The position numbers and the translations under genes are program-made. Shown here one piece after another: positions 16,283-28,871 of a stretch of 64,000 nt of DNA. Under the pieces are notes generated by a model. That model ran no database searches, was not told the origin of the DNA, and was given only the letters and a program-made list of their open reading frames with translations. Source of the stretch: Streptomyces calvus (lineage in GTDB: Bacteria > Actinomycetota > Actinomycetes > Streptomycetales > Streptomycetaceae); assembly GCF_006782915.1 (NCBI RefSeq), contig NZ_VCNP01000010.1, positions 372,001 through 436,000 on the forward strand. The letters are read 5' to 3'. The first letter of the stretch is position 1, and each line of letters starts with the position of its first letter.

Positions 16283-17608
16283 TCAGACCGTCTCGGTCGC
16301 CGGTTCCTGCGCCGGGAGGCTGTCCATGAAGGAGCTGACGGAGAACACGGCGCGGCCGGGTCCGGGCGGGCCGTAGCCGGGGGGCGAGGAGAGGCCGAAG
16401 TCGTCCATGGTCCGCCGGTAGGCCTCGAGGAGCCGGATGTGGTACTCCAGCGGGGCGCCCTGCGGGTTGGCCTTGCCGAGCGGGGTGGTCGGCTCCGGGC
16501 ACCAGGTGGTGAAGCGGGGCGTGATGCCGTGCGACATGAAGAAGCGCAGGCCCTCGGTGGTCGACGCGATCGCCTCGTCGACGGTCTTGAAGCCGAACGG
16601 CTCGGCCATCTCCACGCCCGCCACGAAGTTGGGGATGACGTTGCGCGCGCCGAAGACGTCGGCGGAGTCGAGGATGCGCCGGTGCCACTCGTCACGGCCG
16701 ACGTAGCGCTCCTTGCCGGGGCAGTACATCTTGAACAGGTACTCGTCCCACACCTCGTAGTTGGGGTGGTAGATCTGCACGCCGTAGTCCTTGAAGCGCT
16801 GCACGTCGTCCTTGGGCAGCGCCTGGGCGACGACCTTGCCGATCCAGCGGCCGGGGAAGCGCTCCTCGATGGCCTTGGCGTAGTGGCCGTAGAAGTCGGC
16901 CTCGTCGCGTCCGGAGACGGTCTTGGTGATGGCGCCGCCGGTGAGCGTGTAGGCGGTGGACGCCTTCGCCGTGTCGTACCGGTCGATGATCTCCAGGGCC
17001 TCCAGCACCTCCTCGACGTCCTTGACGCCGGTGTAGGGCCGGCCGGCCGCCTTGTGCTGGCGCCAGTTGTGGTTGATGTCGCAGTACTGGCACTCCTCCT
17101 TGGCGCCGAAGTACTGGCAGACCCGGAAGACGGTCAGGTAGATCAGGTAGCCCCACTGGATGGTGGGGGCCACCTCCATGACGGACTTCCCGTTGGAGAG
17201 GGTGTGCCGGTAGTACTCGGGCATGGGCGGCACGCCGACGTCCGAGATGCGCCTGCCGTCGAGGTAGAGGCCGAGCATGCCGTCCTCGTCGGCGGCGACG
17301 CGGTAGGGGGAGGACGGGTTCACGCGCACGGACACGACCGTGCGGCGCAGGTCGTAGGGGCCGCCGGTGAGGATGATCTCCTCGGGCGGGCGGCGCAGCG
17401 CGGCCTCGCCCAGCTCCGGCAGGGTGCCGTGGTCGAAGGAGAAGATGAAGTAGGACTTCGGCTTGACCTCGCCGCCCTCGTTGTCGCTGAGCGCGGACGG
17501 GTCGAAGGCCACACCGCCCCGGAGCAGGTCCTCCTTGAAGACGGCCTCGCGCGGCACGTGCGGGAACCGCTCCATCAGGTCCTCGACCAGCGCGGTACGG
17601 CTGCTCAT
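16283..17608 (-). CDS. Radical SAM protein with unusual CX8CX2C cluster spacing
   Basis: 441 residues. The only close cysteine triad is C164-x8-C173-x2-C176 within VCQYFGAKEECQYCDINHNW; the usual radical SAM spacing is CX3CX2C. The C-Q-Y-C-D-I-N-H part and the following TIM-barrel-like strands (AYTLTGGAITKTVSG, the GGE-like step; WIGKVVAQALP; VQIYHPNYEVWDE; RNVIPNFVAGVEM; HGITPRFTTWCPEP) support a radical SAM barrel reading. About 140 residues precede it (LILTGGPYDLRRTVVSVRVNPSSPY), which may be a substrate domain. There is no signal peptide. It is divergent from aldO. The start at 17608 follows GGAGAC. The substrate is unknown; no precursor peptide gene is visible nearby. Confidence 0.7.
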   Translation of the reverse strand: MSSRTALVEDLMERFPHVPREAVFKEDLLRGGVAFDPSALSDNEGGEVKPKSYFIFSFDHGTLPELGEAALRRPPEEIILTGGPYDLRRTVVSVRVNPSSPYRVAADEDGMLGLYLDGRRISDVGVPPMPEYYRHTLSNGKSVMEVAPTIQWGYLIYLTVFRVCQYFGAKEECQYCDINHNWRQHKAAGRPYTGVKDVEEVLEALEIIDRYDTAKASTAYTLTGGAITKTVSGRDEADFYGHYAKAIEERFPGRWIGKVVAQALPKDDVQRFKDYGVQIYHPNYEVWDEYLFKMYCPGKERYVGRDEWHRRILDSADVFGARNVIPNFVAGVEMAEPFGFKTVDEAIASTTEGLRFFMSHGITPRFTTWCPEPTTPLGKANPQGAPLEYHIRLLEAYRRTMDDFGLSSPPGYGPPGPGRAVFSVSSFMDSLPAQEPATETV

Positions 17609-17715
17609 CGAAGTGTCTCCTCCCGGTTCGGACGTACGACTCCTCACGGTATGCCCCCGCCGGGCGGTACGCGGCGCCGGGTCCCCCCGGCAGGGGCGCG
17701 CCACCGGCGAGGTAG

Positions 17716-22204
<4,489 letters not shown>

Positions 22205-22226
22205 CGTCCCTGTCCTGCTCCCCCCG

Positions 22227-22739
22227 TCAGTGGTCCGCGCAGCAGGGGGTGGGGTCCGGGGCCTCGAACGGTACGAGGGTGCCGCCGAGGGCCGGAGTGG
22301 CGGCGAGGACGAGTTCGTCCCGCTGCCACTGCGGCCGCACGTGGTCCCGGGTCACCATCCGCGTTGCCGGGTCCGGCGGTTCCGGTGTGCCGAGGACGGT
22401 CACCCGGTCGATCGCGGAGCGTGCGAGCAGCTCCGCGACCGTGGTGGTGCCGGTGAGTGCCGCCGCCCCCGGGTAGAGCACCGCCCGCCCCACGGCGTCC
22501 GGCAGTCCCGGTGCGACGGTGCCGTACCCGTGCGCGAGCCGCTCCCGGACGGTGTCCAGGAGCGGCCGCGAGGGCAGGGTCAGGGACACCACGACGCGCG
22601 GCCGGTTCCCGCGCACCAGGTGGGTGCAGCCGAAGGTGTCCTCGGGCAGGTCGAATCCGTCCGCGAGCGTGCGCAGCAGGTGGTCGGCCGCGCGCAGGTC
22701 CCCGGTCCCCGCGTCCACGGTCAGCGCGTACGGGGTCAC
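22227..22739 (-). CDS. Uncharacterised 170-aa protein coupled to the PHP hydrolase
   Basis: Starts at a GTG that overlaps the stop of the upstream gene (GTGA), so translation is coupled and the two products probably act together. No signal or membrane segment is visible. The sequence has alternating short strands (RPRVVVSLTLP, DRVTVLGTPEPPDPATRMVTRDHVRPQWQRDELVLA) and ends in DPTPCCADH, a C-C-x-x-H tail that could bind a metal. I do not recognise the family. Confidence 0.7.
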   Translation of the reverse strand: MTPYALTVDAGTGDLRAADHLLRTLADGFDLPEDTFGCTHLVRGNRPRVVVSLTLPSRPLLDTVRERLAHGYGTVAPGLPDAVGRAVLYPGAAALTGTTTVAELLARSAIDRVTVLGTPEPPDPATRMVTRDHVRPQWQRDELVLAATPALGGTLVPFEAPDPTPCCADH

Positions 22740-24457
22740 GACGGCAGGACCCACACCGGGTTGCTGTAGAACCACAGGTCGCGCCACGGGTCGGCGTCGC
22801 CGACGACGTCGAGGGCGGGGCCCGCCGGGTCGACCTCGGCGCCCATCGTGCCGACGGCGGACCGGTTGCCGTCGGTGCCGCGCAGCCGGACGTACAGCGG
22901 GCGGTCGACGCGGCCGAGGTCGAAGGTGACGCGGACGGTGCCGGCCGTCTTGTCGACGTCGTACGAGCGGACGACCTTGGCGGTGGGCGCGGTGAAGGTG
23001 TCCTTGTCGGCGACGGGGCCGGTCACATCGCCCTGGATGACGTCGACGCGGGCCAGCCTGGGCACGAATCCGGCCCAGTTGGGTCCGCCGGCGAGCGCCA
23101 CGTCGGCGGTCAGCGTGACCCGGGTGCCCTTCTTCACGTGCAGGGCGCCGCCGAGCGTGGCCCAGCGGCTGCCGCCGGAGACCCGCACGTCGAGGCCGCT
23201 GATGAGCTGGCCGTGGTCGACCCAGATGCGGCCGGCGCGGATGCCGTCCATGACGGCGGCGTAGGAGAAGCCGTCGGCGCCGACGTGGGTGCGGCTGTAC
23301 TGGCCGGGCCAGTAGTCGCCCTGGGTGAGGTCGATCTGCCCGGCGTAGACGGGGTCGGAGTAGCGGCCGTCGGTGGCGAAGTCGCCGTCGGTGCCGCGGG
23401 CGGCGGTGTCGGCGTAGACCTGGTGGGAGTCGGAGTTGGCGGTGATCCACCAGGGGCGGCCCTCGGCGAGGAGGCTGTCCCACAGGCCGCCGACGGTGGC
23501 GGTCATCCAGTCGAAGCCGCCCCAGGTGCGGTAGCTCTCCAGCGGGTAGCCGGGGAAGGAGTTGGCGCTGGGGTTGTTGTCGTAGATGCCGCGGGCGCGG
23601 CCCATGCCCAGCGGCTTGGGCAGGCCGGCCGCCTGGTGGCCGGGGGCGCCCTCGAAGCCGACGGCGATCTGCGGGTTGGTGCCGGTGGCGTCGCGCCAGG
23701 CGCGGATCTCGTGCGGGGAGTCGACACCGCGCCGCGCCGGGTGGTTAGCGAGCATCAGGGCGTCGCCGACCTTGCGCCGTCTGACCTGCTCGGCGAGGAA
23801 GTTGAGGCCGGCGACGGCGAGCGCCTCGTTGGCGGGCGTGGAGTCGGAGGCGCCCTTGACGCTGCCGTCGTAGTCGTTCTCGAACTGCTTGAGGACGGCG
23901 ACCTCGTTACGGCCCGGGTGGACGAAGACGGTGCCGTGCTCGGCGGCCGGGATGTTCCACTCCAGGCCCTGGAAGACGAGGGTGTCCTCGTAGGCGGCGC
24001 GGGCCTCCTTGATGTCCGGGTTGACCTTCTCGACGCCGATCTTGGCGTGGGTGGCGCTGCCGTGGTCGGTGATGACCAGCCAGTCCATGCCGTGCTTGGC
24101 GCCCTGGCGGACCTGGTCGACGACGCGGTACTTGCCGTCGCTGCTGTACTGGGTGTGGATGTGGTGGTCGCCGGCGAGCCACAGGAAGCCCTTGCCGCGG
24201 CGGCCGTTGCCGGCGGCCGGGGCGGCGTGCGCGGGGGCGGCACCGGCACCGGTGGACAGGACGGTGCCGGCGGCGAGGCCGGCACCGAGCAGTCCGGCGC
24301 GGCGCAGCAGCGTGCGGCGGGACTTCTGCTCGGGGTTCAGCGCCTCGTCGGGTACGGAGGTGTCGAAGGCGGCGGGCAGGGGCGCCGTCGCCTCGTGCCC
24401 GTGGTCGTGTCCGTGGTGATGGTGGTGGTGCGGACCGTGTGCGTGCCCGTGACCCAT
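22736..24457 (-). CDS. Tat-exported PHP-domain (CehA/McbA-type) metallohydrolase with His-rich N-terminus
   Basis: 573 residues. The first 22 contain twelve histidines, including six in a row. A twin-arginine signal (SRRTLLRRAG, R47-R48) with a hydrophobic stretch follows, with likely cleavage after AHA near residue 78. The mature enzyme shows PHP metal motifs: GDHHIHTQYSSDG (D97, H98, H99, H101), ITDHGSATH, GLEWNIP and NSDSHQVYAD. A C-terminal beta domain of about 150 residues follows. CehA/McbA proteins hydrolyse phosphate or carbamate-type esters; the substrate here is unknown. Folding before Tat export would let metal load in the cytoplasm, where the His-rich tail could help. AGGAGG stands just upstream of the ATG. 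Confidence 0.82.
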   Translation of the reverse strand: MGHGHAHGPHHHHHHGHDHGHEATAPLPAAFDTSVPDEALNPEQKSRRTLLRRAGLLGAGLAAGTVLSTGAGAAPAHAAPAAGNGRRGKGFLWLAGDHHIHTQYSSDGKYRVVDQVRQGAKHGMDWLVITDHGSATHAKIGVEKVNPDIKEARAAYEDTLVFQGLEWNIPAAEHGTVFVHPGRNEVAVLKQFENDYDGSVKGASDSTPANEALAVAGLNFLAEQVRRRKVGDALMLANHPARRGVDSPHEIRAWRDATGTNPQIAVGFEGAPGHQAAGLPKPLGMGRARGIYDNNPSANSFPGYPLESYRTWGGFDWMTATVGGLWDSLLAEGRPWWITANSDSHQVYADTAARGTDGDFATDGRYSDPVYAGQIDLTQGDYWPGQYSRTHVGADGFSYAAVMDGIRAGRIWVDHGQLISGLDVRVSGGSRWATLGGALHVKKGTRVTLTADVALAGGPNWAGFVPRLARVDVIQGDVTGPVADKDTFTAPTAKVVRSYDVDKTAGTVRVTFDLGRVDRPLYVRLRGTDGNRSAVGTMGAEVDPAGPALDVVGDADPWRDLWFYSNPVWVLPS

Positions 24458-24619
24458 GTCAGTGCCTCCTGAATGCCGCGCCGTGCGTGCGGCTGCCTTC
24501 CGCGGCGTGACCACGCCGCCTGTGGAGGATCAAGGCAAAGGGTGAACGTTGAACCACCCGGGGGTGAGCGGCACATGCCCCGCATGCGGCGGCTCGCCCA
24601 CACCGCGTGCGTCGGCTAA

Positions 24620-24715
24620 GGTCTGTCGTTCGGATCAGCCCGGCAGCGCGGTACGGTGCCCCTTCGACCGACCCGAGCGGACCCCGCGACACCGGGACGA
24701 TCCGAACGACAGGCC
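24620..24715. mobile_element. MITE-like element with 17-bp terminal inverted repeats
   Basis: GGTCTGTCGTTCGGATC (24620-24636) and GATCCGAACGACAGGCC (24699-24715) are inverted copies with one mismatch, enclosing 62 bp. There is no coding capacity of its own. I recall similar CTGTCGTTCGGATC-type ends scattered between Streptomyces genes, which suggests a non-autonomous element, but I cannot check copy number here. It lies inside the would-be N-terminal extension of the TetR gene downstream. Confidence 0.55.
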
Positions 24716-24750
24716 CTGGATGTCGTCCCCCGCACTCCCTCGGTTCTCCC

Positions 24751-24763
24751 GGAGGCCCGCATA
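24751..24763 (+). promoter_or_regulatory. Ribosome-binding site followed by ATA codon
   Basis: GGAGG (24751-24755), five intervening bases (CCCGC) and ATA at 24761-24763, immediately before the conserved start of a TetR domain. Spacing and sequence are ideal for initiation, yet the codon is ATA rather than ATG or GTG. Confidence 0.5.
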
Positions 24764-25339
24764 CCCCGCGCCGGACTCACCGCCGACCGTCTCGTCGCGG
24801 CCGCCGCCGACCTCGCCGACGAGGCCGGCTACGACAACGTCACCCTGTCCGCGCTGGCCCGGCGTTTCGGCGTGAAGGACGCGAGCCTGTACGCCCATGT
24901 GCGCGGACTGGGCGACCTGCGCACCCGGATGGCGCTGCTCGCGGGCGGCGAGATGACCGACCGGATCGCGGCGGCGGTCGCCGGGCGGACCGGCAAGGAG
25001 GCCCTGGCCGCGTTCGCCGGCGCGTACCGCGAGTACGCCCTCGCCCATCCCGGACGCTACGCCGCCACCCGGATCCGCATCGACCAGGACCTGGCCGCCG
25101 CCTCCCCCGTCATGCGCCGCACCGCCGACGTCGTCCACGGGGTGTTGCGCGCCTACGGCCTCGAGGAGCCCGACCTCACCGACGCCGTGCGCCTGCTCCG
25201 CAGCACCTTCCACGGCTTCTGCGCCCTGGAGTCCACCGGCGCATTCGGCGCGCCCCGCGAGGTCGGCACGTCCTGGAACAAAGCGGTCGACGCCCTGCAT
25301 GTCGCCCTGGTGAACTGGCCCCGGGAGCAAGGGCGTTGA
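24761..25339 (+). CDS. TetR/AcrR-family transcriptional regulator (WHG-type C-terminus)
   Basis: 192 residues if started at the ATA of 24761. The N-terminal HTH covers about residues 8-55 (TADRLVAAAADLADEAGY, then LSALARRFGVKDASLYAHVRG). The C-terminal ligand domain has LAAFAGAYREYALAHPGRYAAT and STFHGFCALESTGAFG, as in TetR_C_33/WHG members, which ends NKAVDALHVALVNWP. The only conventional in-frame start is GTG 24656. That would add 35 residues encoded mostly by a MITE-like repeat and lacking a ribosome site. A GGAGG sits 5 bp before the ATA, so the ancestral start was probably here. The target is unknown; the membrane protein at 25467 is the next gene. Confidence 0.8.
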   Translation: MPRAGLTADRLVAAAADLADEAGYDNVTLSALARRFGVKDASLYAHVRGLGDLRTRMALLAGGEMTDRIAAAVAGRTGKEALAAFAGAYREYALAHPGRYAATRIRIDQDLAAASPVMRRTADVVHGVLRAYGLEEPDLTDAVRLLRSTFHGFCALESTGAFGAPREVGTSWNKAVDALHVALVNWPREQGR

Positions 25340-25466
25340 CCGACGGACGGCCGGGTCGGGTGTGAGACGGCGAAAACAGCGGTACGGACGTTGAGTCGGA
25401 GCCGTTTTCCTAGGATGGAACCTTCACCGCAGCCGTACGCCGCCACCCGGGGGGAGGGAGCGCGCC

Positions 25467-26867
25467 GTGTCCCGACAGCGACTGAACCAGGGCCCCTTGG
25501 GTCCTGCCCGTACGGACCCGCCTCCCGGCCCGGACGACGGCGCGTCCCGTCCCGGACGGTTCGTGGGCTGGCTCGGCGGGCTGGGCTGCGTGGCCGCCGG
25601 CTATGGCGTGTTCCAGTTCCTGTTCCAGGTGCTGCCCGGTTCGCTGGGCGGTGAGGCGGCCAAGTACCTGGTCGCCGCGGTGAGCGGGTTCGGCACGGCG
25701 CTGGCCGCCTGGCTGGCGGCGGCGCTGGTGCGGGCCCGGGCCGTGGAGGCCGCCCGTCCGGCCCTGCCGCCGGCGCCCCCGGCGCCCCGCGCGCCCGGTC
25801 CGCTGCCGCAGGTCCTCGCGTCCGCGCACGACGCCCTGGTGGACCAGGTGGCGGTGGTCGACGACCCGGACCGGGGCCGGCTCACCGGCTGGTCGCACTC
25901 CCTGGGCGAGAGCACCCCGTCCCGGCCGACGTCCGTCGGCACGGCGTACGGGCTGCACATCATGCTCGACCTGGGTGTGCCGGACGGCCGGCTGGGACCG
26001 GGTGAACTGGTCGACACGCTGTGGCGGTTGCGGCTGCCCGGCGGCGGCTGGTCGGCGCGGTCGCAGGGCGCCGAGGCCCGGCCGGAGGTGACGGCGCTGG
26101 TGCTGGGCGCGCTGGCCCGGGCCGGGGTGCCCGGCGAGCGGCTGGCGGCGGAGGTGGACCGTTGCACGGCGGCGTTCACCCGGGAACGCGACCATGCGGG
26201 CCGGGAGTCGACGCACGTGGTGACGACGGTGCTGCGCGGCCTGCTGCGCGCCGCGCCCCGCGCACCGGCCCTGCCGGATCTGCGCGAGGCGCTGGTGGAC
26301 GGGGCGATCAGTGATGCGGGCCGGGACCATCTGCGCTGCTGGGGCTACCGGCTCCACCCGCCGTACGGGCCGCCGTCCCCGCTGCACACGGCGCAGGCCG
26401 TGGTGGCGCTGGAGCGGGCGGCGCGGGTGCTGGGCGAGAGCGCGGCCGTGCGCGCCGCCCGGGAGGACGGGGTGCGCTGGCTGCTGTCCTGCCCGGACGC
26501 CCCGCACCACGCCTGCCTGGACCTGGAGAACCTGCGCGAGGAGGTGCGCCGGCCGCGCCCGGACGACCCGTCCCGCCACGAGGTGCTGAACGTCCGGCAC
26601 TTCACGGCGACGTGGATCGTGCGGGCCCTGCTGTCGCCGGCGGCGTTGGAGGTGGCCCGGCAGGACGGCCTGGAGGAGACCTGGCGGGAGCTGCTGGACG
26701 GTGCGGTCGCCGCGGTGTGGGCGGGGCAGCAGGACGGCATCTGGTCCTGGGACCGGGGTGACAGCACCGAGCTGCGGCACCCGATGTGGATGACGTACCA
26801 GGGTCTGTCGGCGTTGCGGGCGTACGCCGTGTGGACCTGCCGGCCGGACGGGACGACGACCGCGTGA
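25467..26867 (+). CDS. Membrane-anchored alpha/alpha-toroid (prenyltransferase/terpene-cyclase-like) protein
   Basis: 466 residues. Two membrane helices lie near residues 33-55 and 62-92, followed by a Pro/Ala linker. A cytoplasmic or surface domain of about 350 residues then has repeated helical pairs of the squalene-cyclase/prenyltransferase toroid: LPGGGWSARSQGAEARPEVTA, LHTAQAVVALERAARVLG, and QQDGIWSWDRGDSTELRHPMW with MTYQGLSALRAYA. I see no DXDD or DXXDD catalytic motif, so it may bind rather than convert a ligand. GGGGAGGGAG precedes the GTG start. The cupin gene 27 bp downstream is almost certainly cotranscribed. No function is known to me. Confidence 0.65.
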   Translation: MSRQRLNQGPLGPARTDPPPGPDDGASRPGRFVGWLGGLGCVAAGYGVFQFLFQVLPGSLGGEAAKYLVAAVSGFGTALAAWLAAALVRARAVEAARPALPPAPPAPRAPGPLPQVLASAHDALVDQVAVVDDPDRGRLTGWSHSLGESTPSRPTSVGTAYGLHIMLDLGVPDGRLGPGELVDTLWRLRLPGGGWSARSQGAEARPEVTALVLGALARAGVPGERLAAEVDRCTAAFTRERDHAGRESTHVVTTVLRGLLRAAPRAPALPDLREALVDGAISDAGRDHLRCWGYRLHPPYGPPSPLHTAQAVVALERAARVLGESAAVRAAREDGVRWLLSCPDAPHHACLDLENLREEVRRPRPDDPSRHEVLNVRHFTATWIVRALLSPAALEVARQDGLEETWRELLDGAVAAVWAGQQDGIWSWDRGDSTELRHPMWMTYQGLSALRAYAVWTCRPDGTTTA

Positions 26868-26894
26868 CGCGCGGGGAGCGGGAGGGCGGAGCGT

Positions 26895-27617
26895 ATGGGG
26901 GGTCGGCAGGCGGAGGCGGTGCGGCGGCTGTGCGCCGCGCTCGACGGTGAGCTGCCGGAGCGCGACCGGGTGGCGGCGGCCGCCGCGGTGGTCACGGAAC
27001 TCGGCTCTCCGGGGCGCCTGTCGGAGCTGGTGGCGGAACTGGCCCGCGGCGAGGACGATCCGGAGGGCTGCGCCCGGCTGTCGTACCGGCATGTGTTGGG
27101 TTTCGACAAGCTGCTGCTGGTCGACGCGGGTCCGCGGCACATGTTGCGGGTGCACGTGTGGCATGCGGGCGGGGGCGGGACGGGCGCGGAGGACATCCAC
27201 AACCACCGTTCGGCGTTGGCCTCGCACATCGTGCGGGGGCGGCTGTGCATGGACCTGTACGAGACGCGTGAGGACGGCGCCGGTTTCGAGGCCGCCCGGT
27301 ACGAGGAGTCGCTGGCGGACGGTTCGGCCGACTGGCTGCTGGAACCGGCGGGCCCGGCCCGGCTGCGGCTGACGCACACGGGCCGCTACGCGGCGGGCAG
27401 CACGTACGCCCTGCCCGCGCACACCCTGCACCGGGCGTGGTGCGACACGTCGGAGCCGACCGTGACGCTGTTCCTGGAGACGGGTGCCGGCCGGCGCCGG
27501 CACACGGACGTGTTCACGACGGCGGGCCCGCACGCGGGTGCGGCGGCGAAGCAGCCGCTGGACGTGCCGGGCTATCTGGCGGCGCTGAACGGGCTGGCGG
27601 AGCTGCTCAGGCGGTGA
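26895..27617 (+). CDS. Cysteine-dioxygenase-like cupin protein
   Basis: 240 residues. An N-terminal helical region (1-60) precedes a cupin barrel with IHNHRSALASHIVRGRL (H102, H104) and a second motif ALPAHTLHRAWC (H176, H179). The arrangement fits a mononuclear iron or other metal site like that of cysteine/thiol dioxygenases, though the substrate-binding arginine cannot be placed. It starts 27 bp after the membrane toroid gene, with a GGGAGG site, so the two form an operon. Its 3' end overlaps the convergent NUDIX gene by 11 bp. The substrate is unknown. Confidence 0.65.
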   Translation: MGGRQAEAVRRLCAALDGELPERDRVAAAAAVVTELGSPGRLSELVAELARGEDDPEGCARLSYRHVLGFDKLLLVDAGPRHMLRVHVWHAGGGGTGAEDIHNHRSALASHIVRGRLCMDLYETREDGAGFEAARYEESLADGSADWLLEPAGPARLRLTHTGRYAAGSTYALPAHTLHRAWCDTSEPTVTLFLETGAGRRRHTDVFTTAGPHAGAAAKQPLDVPGYLAALNGLAELLRR

Positions 27618-28032
27618 CGAGGGCCTGTCGCACGATGTCCAGGTTGTAGGCGTCGATGTCGACGCCGGTCAGTTCGGACGGGTACAGCCAGGCGTGGATC
27701 TGGTCCGGACAGGGCAGGGTGACGCGCCGGGACAGCGGGCGGACCAGGAAGTTCTCCTGCCAGTTCTTGGTCTCCCGCCCGCGGTAGTCGCTGACGAAGG
27801 ACGACTCGCCGACCTTGCGGACGATCTCGCCCAGCAAGCCGGTCTCCTCCTTCAGTTCGCGCAGCGCCCCGTCGCGGGCGTCCTCACCTGGTTCGAGTTT
27901 GCCGCAGGGTACGCCCCACACGCGGGGCAGGAAGGTTTCCGTCGCGCTGCGGCGGACCAGGAGCACCCGCCCTTCGTCGTCCATCACGACCGCGGCGGCC
28001 AGCCGTTTCTCGCCGGGGATGTCCATGTCCAT
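27607..28032 (-). CDS. NUDIX hydrolase
   Basis: 141 residues containing a full NUDIX box, GKLEPGEDARDGALRELKEETGL in outline (G-x5-E-x7-R-E-x2-E-E-x-G). The N-terminal strand AAAVVMDDEGRVLLVRRS matches 8-oxo-dGTP/nucleoside-diphosphate-X type members. It hydrolyses a nucleoside diphosphate linked to another group; the substrate is not evident. GAGGA stands before ATG 28032; a second ATG at 28026 is close behind. It overlaps the cupin gene tail to tail. Confidence 0.88.
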   Translation of the reverse strand: MDMDIPGEKRLAAAVVMDDEGRVLLVRRSATETFLPRVWGVPCGKLEPGEDARDGALRELKEETGLLGEIVRKVGESSFVSDYRGRETKNWQENFLVRPLSRRVTLPCPDQIHAWLYPSELTGVDIDAYNLDIVRQALVTA

Positions 28033-28103
28033 GGTTCCTCGGTCCTTCGCCGGAGATGAGTCCACAGGGTCTGATACCCGCGAAAGTCCCCACCGTACCA
28101 GGG

Positions 28104-28871
28104 TCATTCGGACCCGTCCTGTCGGCCGGTCCGCTGGATCTGCGCGTACGACGGTGTCGTGCCGTCGGGCAGCGGGCGGCCGGCCCGGACGGCGAGGGCC
28201 GCGTCCACGGCCGCGCCGATGGCCCTGCGGTACAGCAGCGAGCCGAGGCTGATCCGGCGGACGCCGAGGTCGGCGAGGTGCGCCACGGGCGGTCCGGCGG
28301 GCGTGTGGAGGATGTTGAGCGGGACGCCGTCCAGGCCGCGCACCAGGGCGGCGATGGTCCGCGGGTCGGCGAGGCCGGGGACGAACACGCCGTGCGCGCC
28401 CGCCCGCAGGTAGGCGTCGAGGCGCCGCGTGGTGCCGTCGCCGTCGCCGAGCCAGTGGGTGTCGGTGCGGGCGTTGACGAACAGGCCCGGGGCGGCCGCG
28501 CGGACGGCGGCGATCTTCGCGGCGTGCCGGTCGGGCGGCCCGAGTCCGTCCTCCAGGTTGATGCCGGCGGCGCCGAGGGCGTACAGCTCCCGGGCCAGCT
28601 CGGCCACCTCGTCGGGGTCGTCGCTGAAGCCGCCCTCGGCGTCCACGGACAGCAGGAACGGCGCCGAGCCGAGGACGAGCGCGAGGTGCAGCGTCTGTTC
28701 CCGGGTGGCGGCCGCCCCGTCCGGCAGCCCGGCCGCCGCGGCGACGGCCAGGCTGGTGGTGCCGACGGCCGGGAAGCCCTCGGCGGCCAGGGCGAGCGCG
28801 GAGGCGTGGTCCCAGGCGTTGGGCAGCAGCAGGGGCGCGTCGGCGTGGTGGAGGTCCGCGAAGGCGGTCAC
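28104..28871 (-). CDS. Isocitrate lyase / PEP mutase superfamily protein
   Basis: 255 residues forming one TIM barrel. Signature elements are LPNAWDHASA (substrate loop), GTTSLAVAAAAGLPDG, FLLSVDAEGGFSDDP (metal-binding D and E), INLEDGL and VNARTDTHWLG. This is the oxaloacetate-decarboxylase/carboxyphosphonoenolpyruvate-mutase-like subgroup, which cleaves or forms C-C or P-C bonds next to a keto acid. The isocitrate-lyase K-K-C-G-H motif is absent, so it is not an isocitrate lyase. GTG 28871 overlaps the stop of the DinB-like gene upstream by 4 bp, so the pair is translationally coupled. Confidence 0.85.
   Translation of the reverse strand: MTAFADLHHADAPLLLPNAWDHASALALAAEGFPAVGTTSLAVAAAAGLPDGAAATREQTLHLALVLGSAPFLLSVDAEGGFSDDPDEVAELARELYALGAAGINLEDGLGPPDRHAAKIAAVRAAAPGLFVNARTDTHWLGDGDGTTRRLDAYLRAGAHGVFVPGLADPRTIAALVRGLDGVPLNILHTPAGPPVAHLADLGVRRISLGSLLYRRAIGAAVDAALAVRAGRPLPDGTTPSYAQIQRTGRQDGSE

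Noticed and set aside
28104..28871. Isocitrate lyase or phosphonate biosynthesis gene
   Set aside because: It lacks the K-K-C-G-H motif and there are no neighbouring phosphonate genes; only superfamily membership is supported.
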